DNA of 56,570 nucleotides from Streptococcus sp. HMSC078D09 (GTDB taxonomy: Bacteria > Bacillota > Bacilli > Lactobacillales > Streptococcaceae), in NCBI RefSeq assembly GCF_001813675.1, contig NZ_KV813678.1:143340-199909 (forward strand). The letters run 5' to 3'. The notes under the pieces were generated by a model, which saw nothing but the letters and a program-made list of their open reading frames with translations, was not told the origin of the DNA and ran no database searches. A program made the position numbers and the translations under genes. The number at the start of each line of letters is the position of its first letter. Position 1 is the stretch's first letter. Shown here in pieces: positions 27,539-35,746 of the stretch.

Positions 27539-29116
27539 ATGAGAAATATTTATAAGTACATTGATAAGAAGTATCTTTTTCCTATTTTTTTAGGGCGTAT
27601 TGTGAATAGTGGTTTGGTGTTGGCGCAACCTCTGATTTTAACGAAGGCCTTGAAGTTAGATCAAGACGGCCTTTCTTATGGAAAAATTCTCAATTTTGTT
27701 TTATTTGGTTTGTCTGTCTATCTTGTTATTTATAGTCTGATGCTGTTTTCAAACCATTCGCACAATATATTCCGAAGAGAAATCAACAAAAGTGTCCGTG
27801 CCCTTTTATTTAAGAAAGTCATATTGAATCCTAAATTTTCCAATGATGAAAAAGTTAGTCTGCTAACTCAAGATATGGAATATGTGGGCGATAATTATTT
27901 GGAAAATATAAATGTTATGGTGAGTTGGGGATTTGTCGCCCTTGTTACAGCCATTTATATTGTTTCACAAAATTTTCTCTTAGGACTTATTTTTGTCATT
28001 TTTACGATTATGAGACCTATTCCTCAGTTCATCATGAATCGTCGTTTACAAGATTCGGGAGACAGCTGGTCCAAGCTTAGAACGAAATTACATGGGCTTG
28101 TCTCGGATAGTATGCAAGGCAGCCAAACCTTACGGATTAATCAGGCCATGAGGCTGAATGAAGAGCGCGTGAATGATTTAAACGGAGAATATCAAAAAGC
28201 CATCCAAAGATTTTGTTTCACACATAATATTATTTTTTTCTTTAATGGATTTATGGTCTTTTTTAGTCAGGTTGTTCCTCTTGCTTTAGGCTTTTATTTG
28301 AGTTTACAGGGAAATTCTATTTCTATTACAAGCCTCATCTCTATGTATGTTGCTGCGGGGATGCTGGTAGAACCGATCCAAACTCTGATGTACAGTGCAG
28401 CCAATCTCCAAGGTGCCTTGCCGACTGCGAACCGCCTGTTTAAGATTATCGAGGAAGAACCTGATTTCGAAGAGACAAAGGATCAATTTGTTGAAAATCT
28501 CGAATCGTTGCGCTTAAATCATATTTCAAAAAGTTTTGCTGAACGTCAGCTTTTTTCTGATTTGACGGCGACGATTTCAGTAGGTCAGAAGGTCTTAATC
28601 AAAGGACCGAGCGGGTCTGGAAAGACGACTCTTTTTCGCTTGATTTTAGGAGAAGAAGTATGTGATGAGGGTGACATTTTCGTTCAGTATGATGGAAATC
28701 AAATAACGAGTCATTTCCAAGGGAATATCGGTTTAATTAGCCAGCATCCCTTCCTGTTTAACGATACTATCCGCTATAATCTAACTTTTGGTCAGCCTTT
28801 TCAGGACCATGAATTATTGGAGGTATTGGACCGAGTTGGCTTAATAGATGAATTTCAGGATATTTTGAATGTAGAAATTCATAATAATGGTGAAAACATT
28901 TCAGGAGGTCAGCGTGTCAGATTAGAGTTGGCTCGTTTTCTCTTACGCGAGAAGGATATTTTATTAGCGGACGAAGTGACATCAGCTTTGGACGAAAAAA
29001 ATAGTCGTCTGGTTAGAGACCTAATCTTTTCTTTGCCGATCACGGTACTAGAAATAGCCCATCATATTGATGAAGAAGAGCGCTATGACCAAATCCTTGA
29101 GTTACGTAAAGGATGA
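27539..29116 (+). CDS. ABC transporter, fused permease and ATPase (exporter type)
   Basis: About 525 residues. An N-terminal membrane domain with about six helices (about 10-300) is fused to a nucleotide-binding domain: Walker A KGPSGSGKTT (355-364), signature ISGGQR (about 454-459), Walker B ILLADE, and His in the switch region AHHIDE. This is the layout of half-size exporters that act as dimers. It has no C39 peptidase domain. Two starts are possible (27530 and 27539); the second is better spaced from GATGGA. The coding sequence is AT-rich and unlike its neighbours. The context suggests export of a peptide from the decayed radical-SAM locus; the real substrate is unknown. Confidence 0.8.
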   Translation: MRNIYKYIDKKYLFPIFLGRIVNSGLVLAQPLILTKALKLDQDGLSYGKILNFVLFGLSVYLVIYSLMLFSNHSHNIFRREINKSVRALLFKKVILNPKFSNDEKVSLLTQDMEYVGDNYLENINVMVSWGFVALVTAIYIVSQNFLLGLIFVIFTIMRPIPQFIMNRRLQDSGDSWSKLRTKLHGLVSDSMQGSQTLRINQAMRLNEERVNDLNGEYQKAIQRFCFTHNIIFFFNGFMVFFSQVVPLALGFYLSLQGNSISITSLISMYVAAGMLVEPIQTLMYSAANLQGALPTANRLFKIIEEEPDFEETKDQFVENLESLRLNHISKSFAERQLFSDLTATISVGQKVLIKGPSGSGKTTLFRLILGEEVCDEGDIFVQYDGNQITSHFQGNIGLISQHPFLFNDTIRYNLTFGQPFQDHELLEVLDRVGLIDEFQDILNVEIHNNGENISGGQRVRLELARFLLREKDILLADEVTSALDEKNSRLVRDLIFSLPITVLEIAHHIDEEERYDQILELRKG

Positions 29117-29231
29117 GCGATGCCACAATAGTTGGTTCTGCGACAAAGCGGATAGTAGTAAGCCAGCAATTTGTCAGATATTTTTGAGATTCTAAGTGGT
29201 GATATTTCCAAAATCATCAATACTCAGAGAA

Positions 29232-29264
29232 CTTAAGCTTTATTTAAGATAGGCCAGCTATACT
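29232..29264 (+). promoter_or_regulatory. CiaR-type promoter
   Basis: CTTAAG-CTTTA-TTTAAG (29232-29248) matches the CiaR repeat TTTAAG-N5-TTTAAG with one mismatch. TATACT (29259-29264) starts 11 bases after the second half. This spacing is that of CiaR-activated small-RNA promoters. Confidence 0.75.
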
Positions 29265-29270
29265 AGAAGC

Positions 29271-29360
29271 ATAAACAAAGACCTCCTAACTTTATTTAAA
29301 CCTCCTAAACTTTTTCATAATAATCTCCCATAAGAGTCGCCCAATCGGCGGCTTTTTTTG
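29271..29360 (+). ncRNA. Probable CiaR-dependent small RNA (csRNA)
   Basis: About 90 bases from the predicted start 7 bases after the -10 box to the T run of an intrinsic terminator (AGTCGCC/GGCGGCT, about 29334-29358). The unpaired 5' part holds two copies of ACCTCCTAA (about 29281 and 29304), complementary to ribosome binding sites, which is the hallmark of streptococcal csRNAs that block translation initiation. Length, promoter, anti-SD motifs and terminator all agree. No protein is encoded. The mRNA targets cannot be predicted here. Confidence 0.75.
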
Positions 29361-29387
29361 TGAGTCGTAAGCTGCCTATGGTATAAT
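29358..29387 (+). promoter_or_regulatory. tadA promoter
   Basis: TTGTGA (29358-29363) and TATAAT (29382-29387) are 18 bases apart. The -10 overlaps the upstream in-frame ATG at 29386, which argues against using that ATG as the start. Confidence 0.6.
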
Positions 29388-29418
29388 GAACAAAGAAACT
29401 AAAAGGAAGAAGGAAGAG

Positions 29419-29928
29419 ATGGACTACACGATAGAGGAAAAAGCGATGTTTATGAGGGAAGCCCTGAAGGAGGCGGAGATTGCCTTGGCCCATGAGGAAA
29501 TACCGATTGGCTGTGTCATTGTCAAAGACGGTGAGATCATTGGACGTGGCCACAACGCACGAGAGGAATTGCAACGAGCGGTCATGCATGCGGAGGTGAT
29601 GGCGATTGAAGAAGCCAATCAGCATGAAGAGAGCTGGCGTTTGCTGGATACGACTCTTTTTGTGACCATTGAACCCTGTGTTATGTGTAGTGGTGCCATT
29701 GGACTAGCCCGGATTCCCCAGGTGATTTACGGTGCGACCAATCAGAAGTTCGGTGGAGCAGGTAGTCTCTACGACATTTTGGCAGATGAACGCCTCAATC
29801 ACCGAGTCGAAGTAGAAACAGGAATCTTGGAAGCAGAATGTGCAGCCATCATGCAGACCTTCTTCCGCCAAGGTCGAGAACGAAAAAAACAAGCCAAACT
29901 CGCAGCCAAGGCCGAAACACAAGAATAA
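29419..29928 (+). CDS. tadA: tRNA-specific adenosine deaminase TadA
   Basis: A 169-residue zinc deaminase that converts the wobble adenosine of tRNA-Arg(ACG) to inosine. HAEVMAIEEA holds the zinc His and the catalytic Glu, and PCVMCSGAI the two zinc cysteines. The C-terminus ends in a Lys/Arg-rich tail. The ATG at 29419 follows AAGGAAG; the in-frame ATG at 29386 lies inside the -10 box. In pneumococcus tadA follows purA and precedes dut; here a HAD gene, the RiPP-like locus and the csRNA come before it, and about 19 kb after it. Confidence 0.93.
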   Translation: MDYTIEEKAMFMREALKEAEIALAHEEIPIGCVIVKDGEIIGRGHNAREELQRAVMHAEVMAIEEANQHEESWRLLDTTLFVTIEPCVMCSGAIGLARIPQVIYGATNQKFGGAGSLYDILADERLNHRVEVETGILEAECAAIMQTFFRQGRERKKQAKLAAKAETQE

Positions 29929-29939
29929 AAACCGGACCT

Positions 29940-29967
29940 TTGCAAATCGAACAAATTATGATATAAT
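29940..29967 (+). promoter_or_regulatory. SRP RNA promoter
   Basis: TTGCAA (29940-29945) and TATAAT (29962-29967) are 16 bases apart, directly before the SRP RNA gene. Confidence 0.7.
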
Positions 29968-29971
29968 ACCT

Positions 29972-30050
29972 ACCGGAGCAACAGTTCTGCGTGAAGCGGG
30001 TCAGGGGAGGAATCCAGCAGCCCTAAGCGAAGTGAACTGTGTGCTCTTTT
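29972..30050 (+). ncRNA. ffs: Signal recognition particle RNA (4.5S-type)
   Basis: The conserved SRP core is clear: GTCAGGGGAGGAATCCAGCA then GCCCTAAGC, with a GGAA-type loop. The outer arms GAGCAACAGTTC and GAACTGTGTGCTC pair, and TTTT follows. With Ffh the RNA targets nascent membrane and secreted proteins. About 78 bases, the short bacterial form. Confidence 0.9.
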
Positions 30051-30290
30051 CTATTGCTCTTGATGCGTCAAGTCCAAGGGACGCAGACGAATCCTAGAGC
30101 AATGGATGCAGTTTTTCCCGTTAGGGAAAAAGCTGTAAACCTATAAAAGCTCTTAACGAATCAAGACTGAAAGTCGCAGATGAGTTTAGAGATATTGACC
30201 CTGAGGAGCGAAGCGACGTGAGGGCTATAGCTCACCAGAGTCATGTAGAAATGACTTTGATATCCAAAGAATAAAAGAGAAAAAATAGAG
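30051..30290 (+). ncRNA. Unassigned structured RNA segment downstream of ffs
   Basis: No gene fits in the 430 bases between ffs and pgi. The first 240 form successive stems: ATTGCTCT/AGAGCAAT (30053-30103) with TGCGTC/GACGCA inside; CAG-TTTTTCCC/GGGAAAAA-G-CTG (30109-30135); GACT/AGTC (30165-30175); CCCT/AGGG (30199-30224); and AGTCAT/ATGACT (30239-30256). A weak GAAGCTTC-T7 ending lies near 30299-30315. It may be a separate small RNA, a 3' extension of the ffs transcript, or a BOX-like repeat. It is not tmRNA or RNase P RNA by sequence. Confidence 0.4.
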
Positions 30291-30397
30291 TTTCGTGAGA
30301 AGCTTCTTTTTTTGATTTTCTAGCCAAAAATAGTGCAAATATGCAAACGATTGCTATTGCGTCGTTGCTTGATTTGTGAAAATAAAAAAATTAGCAA

Positions 30398-30454
30398 ATG
30401 AAAACGTTTTATAGATTGGTTTCCCTTGATTAAATCCGTGTAAAGCGATATCAT
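30398..30454 (+). promoter_or_regulatory. pgi promoter with candidate cre
   Basis: ATGAAAACGTTTTATA (30398-30413) matches the cre consensus at all but two 3' positions. TTGATT (30426-30431) and TATCAT (30449-30454) are 17 bases apart. The site lies just upstream of the -35 box, a position that can also serve activation by CcpA. Confidence 0.6.
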
Positions 30455-30482
30455 AGAGAAGAACAAAATTTGGAGGAATAAC

Positions 30483-31832
30483 ATGTCTCATATTAAATTT
30501 GACTACTCAAAAGTTTTGGGTAAATTTGTTGCCCCACATGAAGTGGAATATATGCAACCACAAGTGACTGCAGCTGATGAATTGATCCGTAAAGGAACAG
30601 GTGCTGGTAGTGACTTCCTAGGTTGGTTGGACCTTCCTGAAAATTATGACCGTGAAGAATTTGACCGCATCTTGAAAGCTGCTGAACAAATTAAATCAGA
30701 CAGCGATGTCTTGGTCGTTATCGGTATTGGTGGGTCATACCTTGGAGCGAAAGCTGCCATTGACTTCTTGAACCACCACTTTGCAAACTTGCAAACAAAA
30801 GAAGAGCGCAAAGCGCCACAAATCCTTTACGCTGGAAACTCAATCTCATCTACTTACCTTGCTGACTTGGTAGAGTACGTAGCAGACAAAGACTTCTCAG
30901 TAAACGTGATTTCTAAATCAGGTACAACAACTGAACCAGCGATCGCTTTCCGTGTCTTCAAAGAACTCTTGGTGAAGAAATATGGTCAAGAAGAAGCCAA
31001 CAAACGTATCTATGCAACAACTGACCGTGCCAAAGGTGCTGTAAAAGTAGAAGCAGATGCCAATGGTTGGGAAACATTTGTAGTTCCAGATGATATCGGT
31101 GGACGCTTCTCAGTCTTGACACCAGTTGGATTGCTTCCAATTGCTGCATCAGGTGCTGATATCAAAGCCCTTATGGAAGGTGCGAATGCAGCCCGTAAAG
31201 AATACACTTCAGACAAACTTTCTGAAAACGAAGCTTACCAATATGCAGCTGTTCGTAATATCCTTTACCGTAAAGGTTATGCAACTGAAATCTTGGTCAA
31301 CTACGAGCCATCACTTCAATACTTCTCAGAATGGTGGAAACAATTGGCTGGTGAGTCAGAAGGGAAAGACCAAAAAGGAATCTACCCAACTTCAGCTAAC
31401 TTCTCAACAGACTTGCACTCATTGGGTCAATTTATCCAAGAAGGAACTCGTATCATGTTTGAAACAGTTGTCCGTGTGGACAAACCACGTAAGAACGTGA
31501 TCATCCCTACTTTGGAAGAAGACCTTGACGGACTTGGTTACCTTCAAGGAAAAGACGTTGACTTTGTAAACAAAAAAGCAACTGACGGTGTTCTTCTTGC
31601 CCACACAGACGGTGATGTACCAAACATGTACGTAACTCTTCCTGAGCAAGATGCCTTCACTCTTGGTTATGCCATCTACTTCTTCGAATTGGCCATCGCC
31701 CTTTCAGGTTACTTGAATGCAATCAACCCATTTGACCAACCAGGTGTTGAAGCCTACAAGAAAAATATGTTTGCCCTTCTTGGTAAACCAGGATTTGAAG
31801 AACTTGGAGCAGAACTCAACGCTCGTCTTTAA
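30483..31832 (+). CDS. pgi: Glucose-6-phosphate isomerase
   Basis: A 449-residue cytoplasmic enzyme interconverting glucose-6-phosphate and fructose-6-phosphate. [14 protein letters not shown] and [14 protein letters not shown] bind the substrate phosphate; catalytic His and Lys regions near [15 protein letters not shown] and [14 protein letters not shown] are intact. GGAGG precedes the ATG. Codon use is that of a highly expressed gene. A single-gene unit with a terminator at 31842. Confidence 0.97.
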   Translation: MSHIKFDYSKVLGKFVAPHEVEYMQPQVTAADELIRKGTGAGSDFLGWLDLPENYDREEFDRILKAAEQIKSDSDVLVVIGIGGSYLGAKAAIDFLNHHFANLQTKEERKAPQILYAGNSISSTYLADLVEYVADKDFSVNVISKSGTTTEPAIAFRVFKELLVKKYGQEEANKRIYATTDRAKGAVKVEADANGWETFVVPDDIGGRFSVLTPVGLLPIAASGADIKALMEGANAARKEYTSDKLSENEAYQYAAVRNILYRKGYATEILVNYEPSLQYFSEWWKQLAGESEGKDQKGIYPTSANFSTDLHSLGQFIQEGTRIMFETVVRVDKPRKNVIIPTLEEDLDGLGYLQGKDVDFVNKKATDGVLLAHTDGDVPNMYVTLPEQDAFTLGYAIYFFELAIALSGYLNAINPFDQPGVEAYKKNMFALLGKPGFEELGAELNARL

Positions 31833-31841
31833 TCAATAGAC

Positions 31842-31870
31842 AAAACGACTTCGCAAGAGGTCGTTTTTTT
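31842..31870 (+). terminator. pgi terminator
   Basis: Stem AAAACGAC/GTCGTTTT followed by a T run. Confidence 0.85.
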
Positions 31871-32129
31871 ACTTGTAAAATAATTTCATAAACTTTCCCC
31901 TTAGATCCAATTATAAAAACACTAATTAGTTATTATTCTTAATCATTTGCTAATCTCATTTCTAAAATACTGATGATGCAGGCTTTCTAGCTAGGCGATA
32001 GCTAACGGCACGGATTTTATACTCAAATCCTTTAATATAAAAAGTTATTTGAACATAAAAGTTGTCATTTGTCGTTTCATATTATAAAATATAAAATGAA
32101 TGAAAATATTTGAAAAAGGAATGAAAATT

Positions 32130-33017
32130 ATGAAAAATAACTTGGCTAAATTCTTGTTACTTTCATCTATGCTTGGTGGTATGGCTATTGCTCACCCAGT
32201 TTCTGCGAATACAAAAGCTGCGATTTATGAGTACAAAAATGGTCAGCTAGACCTTGTTCAAAAACCAACATATGAAGGTTTCGAATCGAATCAGCTTTCT
32301 TTGAAATTGAAAACAGGTCGTGTCGATGTAGTGGGAGCGCGTGAAGGCAAGAAAGAAAGTGCGCATGATGCAGGAGCCTACCAATTTGCATTGATCTACA
32401 AATCTGAAGGTGGCGAAGAAGAGACCGTTGCTAAAGGGCAAAATACAGCTGATGGGACGATCGAATTTGATGACGTGGATCTCTCTGGACTGAATTCTGG
32501 AACTGTTAAACTCTACATTCGTCAAACTACAAAAGATGATGGTCGCTTCAAACAGTTGGATAATGGAGAAGGGGAAGTAACAGTGTCCCTTGCTTATGAT
32601 GGGTCAGGACGCTTGATGGTGGATTCACTTGAAAGTTCAAACCCAATTTATCGTAATTTCATTACAGGCTATAAAAGTCCTGGTACAGATGGGTCGACTT
32701 CACCAAGTACAACAAGCCCATCCTCAAGTTCAAGTAGCTCAAGCAGTTCGTCTTCTAGCTCAAGTAGTTCCTCTTCTAGCTCAAGTAGCTCATCGAGCTC
32801 ATCTTCAAGCAGCTCATCTTCAAGCTCCTCAAGTTCAACTTCTTCATCGAGCTCAAGTTCTTCTTCTAGTTCTTCCTCAAATTCAAGCGACTCAAGCAAA
32901 TCTGTAGTTGGCCGTTTATTGCCAAAAACAGGTCAAGAAACAGGTGTCGTTTTGGCAACATTGGGCTTGCTCTCACTTGCAGGAATTGCTATTGTCTCCC
33001 TTCGCAAGAAATTTTAA
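32130..33017 (+). CDS. LPKTG surface protein with pilin-like domain and poly-serine stalk
   Basis: A 295-residue protein: signal peptide ending near VSA27, a globular domain (about 28-190) with AGAYQFALIYKS and TADGTIEFDDVDLSGL that recalls the Spy0128/FctA pilin-linker fold, then about 65 residues that are nearly all serine (DNA about 32710-32895), and LPKTG plus a hydrophobic tail ending RKKF. The Ser tract uses mixed codons (AGT, AGC, TCA, TCT, TCG), so it is not a simple slippage repeat. Such stalks are often glycosylated. The ATG at 32130 has AAAAAGGA 9 bases upstream; earlier in-frame ATGs at 32100 and 32121 are badly placed. TTGTCA (32062) and TATAAA (32084) form a possible promoter. 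Partner unknown. Confidence 0.8.
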   Translation: MKNNLAKFLLLSSMLGGMAIAHPVSANTKAAIYEYKNGQLDLVQKPTYEGFESNQLSLKLKTGRVDVVGAREGKKESAHDAGAYQFALIYKSEGGEEETVAKGQNTADGTIEFDDVDLSGLNSGTVKLYIRQTTKDDGRFKQLDNGEGEVTVSLAYDGSGRLMVDSLESSNPIYRNFITGYKSPGTDGSTSPSTTSPSSSSSSSSSSSSSSSSSSSSSSSSSSSSSSSSSSSSSSSTSSSSSSSSSSSSSNSSDSSKSVVGRLLPKTGQETGVVLATLGLLSLAGIAIVSLRKKF

Positions 33018-33027
33018 GATAAGCATC

Positions 33028-33059
33028 TAAAAGGTCGGATATCTCTCCGATCTTTTTTA
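33028..33059 (+). terminator. Terminator after the poly-serine gene
   Basis: Stem AAAAGGTCGGA/TCCGATCTTTT followed by T residues. Confidence 0.8.
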
Positions 33060-33135
33060 GTCCATCAAGACAGGAGTTGGTCCTTGCTTGGTTTTATGTT
33101 ATAGTAGAAGAGAAGAATAAAAAGGAGAATTCGAA

Positions 33136-34221
33136 ATGTCCGAGAAAGATCAAGAACAATTTATGAAACATACTCCCGTAGAGGGTGCGCCTCAATTTGA
33201 TGTGGCTGCGCCAGCCTTTGTCCCAAAAGAAGAAGCCGAAGAGTTGGTCGTTCCAGAAGCTAGTGGCCTTTCAGTGACGGAGACGAAAGCAATGAAAGAA
33301 GAGGCAGAGCCAGCTATATCAGAAACTATGGAGCATCCAAAAGCAGATGAAGCAACTGTTGGAGAAAATCCAGATGTAGTTGCTGCTCCTCAACTGACTC
33401 CTCCATTCCAACCTGCGCCTCAAGCTCCTCAAAACATGGCAGCTGAACCAGTTGGTCCGCAAACAGTGCCTGTTCCTGAGACACCTATTCCACAAGCTCC
33501 TCTTTCTCCTGTTGGAAGACCGATGGATACTGCAGACAAGAAGGCGATTCGTTTTGCCCTTGGGATTTTAGTTGGGCTTCTTATCGGTGGAGTCAGCGGC
33601 TATTTAATTGGTCATGCTAGCCCTAGTACGTCACCATCTAGAAAGCAGACTTCTTGGTCAGGTAACCAGTCTGGTTCTTCTTCCAATATCGATTTGGAGC
33701 AATTGACCGCAGAAGACGCGGAAGCCAATTTTAGCTGGGAACAATCTGATATCGAGCAACTTCAGTTTTTGACCGGAAAGGATTCTGGGGAGACTCCTGA
33801 GGCAATGGTCGACGCTTATGGAAAGGCTAGTTCTGTCCAATTTGATAGTGGAGAATTGAAATTATTCTGGGATGATAACTCTTATAATAAAGAGGTCAAA
33901 GCGACCTACTCTAAGAAAGGAAAAGAATTACAGCTTGTCAAATTTGAGTTTAATCAATTTGGGAAAAATCTTACGGTTGAGGACAACTTTGCAGATGGAT
34001 TCAAAGTTGGAAATAGTGAGACCGGTGCTGGAGGAACCTCTTACAAAGAGCTTTTAGAAAAATACGGTGATGCAGTCAATCTGACGGTGAGTTCATCTGA
34101 TGATTCAGACGAGATAGAATTGGTCATGGACTTCCAAAAGAAAAACGGGGACTATGTAGATTTGACCTTTATTCGCCAAGAAAATGGAGATTTCCTCTTA
34201 AGTAGTAAAGACAGCTATTAA
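33136..34221 (+). CDS. Single-pass membrane protein A of four-gene paralog cluster
   Basis: A 361-residue protein: an acidic, Pro-rich cytoplasmic part (1-135), one membrane helix (about 138-160), and an outer domain. The outer part has two related motifs, MVDAYGKASSVQFDSGEL and LLEKYGDAVNLTVSSSDD, of the pattern hh-x-x-x-G-x-[PA]-x-x-h followed by a beta strand. The same pair occurs in each of the three genes that follow. It recalls the BLIP/SmpA-like fold used in small lipoproteins for binding, but no function is known. AAAAAGGAG precedes the ATG. It has its own terminator at 34239. Confidence 0.75.
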   Translation: MSEKDQEQFMKHTPVEGAPQFDVAAPAFVPKEEAEELVVPEASGLSVTETKAMKEEAEPAISETMEHPKADEATVGENPDVVAAPQLTPPFQPAPQAPQNMAAEPVGPQTVPVPETPIPQAPLSPVGRPMDTADKKAIRFALGILVGLLIGGVSGYLIGHASPSTSPSRKQTSWSGNQSGSSSNIDLEQLTAEDAEANFSWEQSDIEQLQFLTGKDSGETPEAMVDAYGKASSVQFDSGELKLFWDDNSYNKEVKATYSKKGKELQLVKFEFNQFGKNLTVEDNFADGFKVGNSETGAGGTSYKELLEKYGDAVNLTVSSSDDSDEIELVMDFQKKNGDYVDLTFIRQENGDFLLSSKDSY

Positions 34222-34238
34222 ATCACTGAATAAAAGAA

Positions 34239-34259
34239 AGAGGCAAGCGCCTCTTTTTT
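34239..34259 (+). terminator. Terminator after membrane protein A
   Basis: Stem AGAGGC/GCCTCT followed by a T run. Confidence 0.8.
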
Positions 34260-34338
34260 GGGATAAGACGAGACAAATACGCTAATTTTCTATACAATAG
34301 AAAGAGTTTGAATAGAAAGAGCATGAAGGATGGAAGAA

Positions 34339-35037
34339 ATGAAAGAGTGGATAGAACGTCATAAGCGGATCCTCCAAAAAGCTGCAAGTGCTTTGCTGGC
34401 TTTTATGGTTGGTGTTTGCTTGGTGTTTATGATTCATCCAGTGAAAATCTTGCCCAAAGATCGCTTGTTGAGTTTGTCTCGCATGCAAGAAGATAGCCAG
34501 CGATTTGTTGCGTCTTCTTCCAAAGAGCCGGCTTTAGAAGACTTGTTGTCATTGGACCTTACAATGAAAGAAGGAAAGACGCAAAAAAATTGGGTGACTT
34601 TGTCTGCATTTGTCAAAAAATTTGGAAAAGCAGCGAGTTTTACACAAGAAGATACGAGTTTTGGAGCGCAAGTCCAGCTAGGCTATGGGACTCCTGTGCA
34701 GGGGATTCATCCTTATACCATAGAATTTCAAAAGCAGGATGATACCTTTTATTTGAACTCGATTCAAAGCTTTTCACCCAAGTCGGCTCACTATCAGAGC
34801 AAAAAGAACTTAAAACTGGTAGATTTTACAGGCTATCAGACGCTAGATGGAAAAAAGGAAAAAGGAACGTCAGTAGAAGATGTTTTGAAAAAATCAGGTC
34901 TTCCCAATTCTCTTAGTTTGACCTCTGCAAAGGACAAGCAAGTCTTAGCCCTGTCTTATCAGGTGACAGATGGACTGGTCTCTTTGACCTTTGAACGCGA
35001 CCAGACTGGTCAGTATCGTTTGACGAAGAAGGGGTGA
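34339..35037 (+). CDS. Single-pass membrane protein B of the paralog cluster
   Basis: A 232-residue protein with a short basic N-terminus, one membrane helix (about 15-35) and an outer region with the paired motifs FVKKFGKAASFTQEDTS and VLKKSGLPNSLSLTS. The ATG at 34339 is chosen over the one at 34330 because AAGG touches the earlier ATG but is 9 bases from the later one. The outer domain is clearly related to those of its three neighbours. The next gene begins 5 bases after the stop. Function unknown. Confidence 0.72.
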   Translation: MKEWIERHKRILQKAASALLAFMVGVCLVFMIHPVKILPKDRLLSLSRMQEDSQRFVASSSKEPALEDLLSLDLTMKEGKTQKNWVTLSAFVKKFGKAASFTQEDTSFGAQVQLGYGTPVQGIHPYTIEFQKQDDTFYLNSIQSFSPKSAHYQSKKNLKLVDFTGYQTLDGKKEKGTSVEDVLKKSGLPNSLSLTSAKDKQVLALSYQVTDGLVSLTFERDQTGQYRLTKKG

Positions 35038-35042
35038 AGCAG

Positions 35043-35732
35043 ATGATCGAGTGGATGAAAAAGAATCGAAAAGAACTCTTGCTGCCGTTTTTGTGTTTTG
35101 TTTTAGGGCTCTTACTTGCGATTGGAAGCATCCAGGTGCAAGAGCAGGGAACCGATACCAAGGAGGACCAAACACTGACTCATTTCCAGCCAAAGGATTA
35201 CAAGAATTTGGTCAGCAAGGAACAAGAAATCAAGCAGTTTAAATGGACCATCGAAGCTGTGGCGAATTTGAAAGTTCGTCTTAAGCAGAGTCAGCAACCA
35301 GGAACCCGCTTGGAAACAGTTGTGACGGAATGGGGAAAAGCTCAAAAAGTTCGCTACACTAAGACAGCCCAAGGGGATAAAACGGTTCTTGTCTTGACTT
35401 ATGCGGCTAAGCAAACCGATCAGGGCAAGAAAAGTGTGACCTTGTGGTTTGAACAGGAAAGAGACCAGGGGTATCGCTTGACGATGGTGGATGCGACGAA
35501 TTTGTTGGATGCAAAAGAAAAAGCAAGCAGTGAGAAAGAAATCACTACTGAAAAAGAGAAAAAAGGTACAGAATTCGCCCAGCTCATTAAGAAACTAGGA
35601 AATCCTCAACGCTTGGTCTGGGGGGAAATGCCAGATGGCGGAATGGGCTATCGCGCGACTTACCAGCTACCAGGGCAACCAGAAGTGGTGATGGAATTCA
35701 AGAAAAAAGCCAAGAAATTGGTGTTGGTATAA
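35043..35732 (+). CDS. Single-pass membrane protein C of the paralog cluster
   Basis: A 229-residue protein: basic start, membrane helix (about 12-30), outer domain with VVTEWGKAQKVRYTKTA and LIKKLGNPQRLVWGEM. The ATG at 35043 lies 6 bases after GGGG; a GTG at 35034 overlapping the upstream stop is possible. An acidic and Lys-rich linker (about 155-180) separates the two motif copies. Co-transcribed with gene B and gene D. Function unknown. Confidence 0.72.
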   Translation: MIEWMKKNRKELLLPFLCFVLGLLLAIGSIQVQEQGTDTKEDQTLTHFQPKDYKNLVSKEQEIKQFKWTIEAVANLKVRLKQSQQPGTRLETVVTEWGKAQKVRYTKTAQGDKTVLVLTYAAKQTDQGKKSVTLWFEQERDQGYRLTMVDATNLLDAKEKASSEKEITTEKEKKGTEFAQLIKKLGNPQRLVWGEMPDGGMGYRATYQLPGQPEVVMEFKKKAKKLVLV

Positions 35733-35746
35733 GAAAGGAGACATCA

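Noticed and set aside
30051..30290. tmRNA or RNase P RNA after ffs
   Set aside because: The tRNA-like ends and tag frame of tmRNA and the conserved GAGGAAAGTCC-type core of RNase P are absent.
32669..32899. Acidic Glu/Leu-rich frame on the minus strand
   Set aside because: It is the antisense of the poly-serine codons of the LPKTG protein, so its composition is an artefact.
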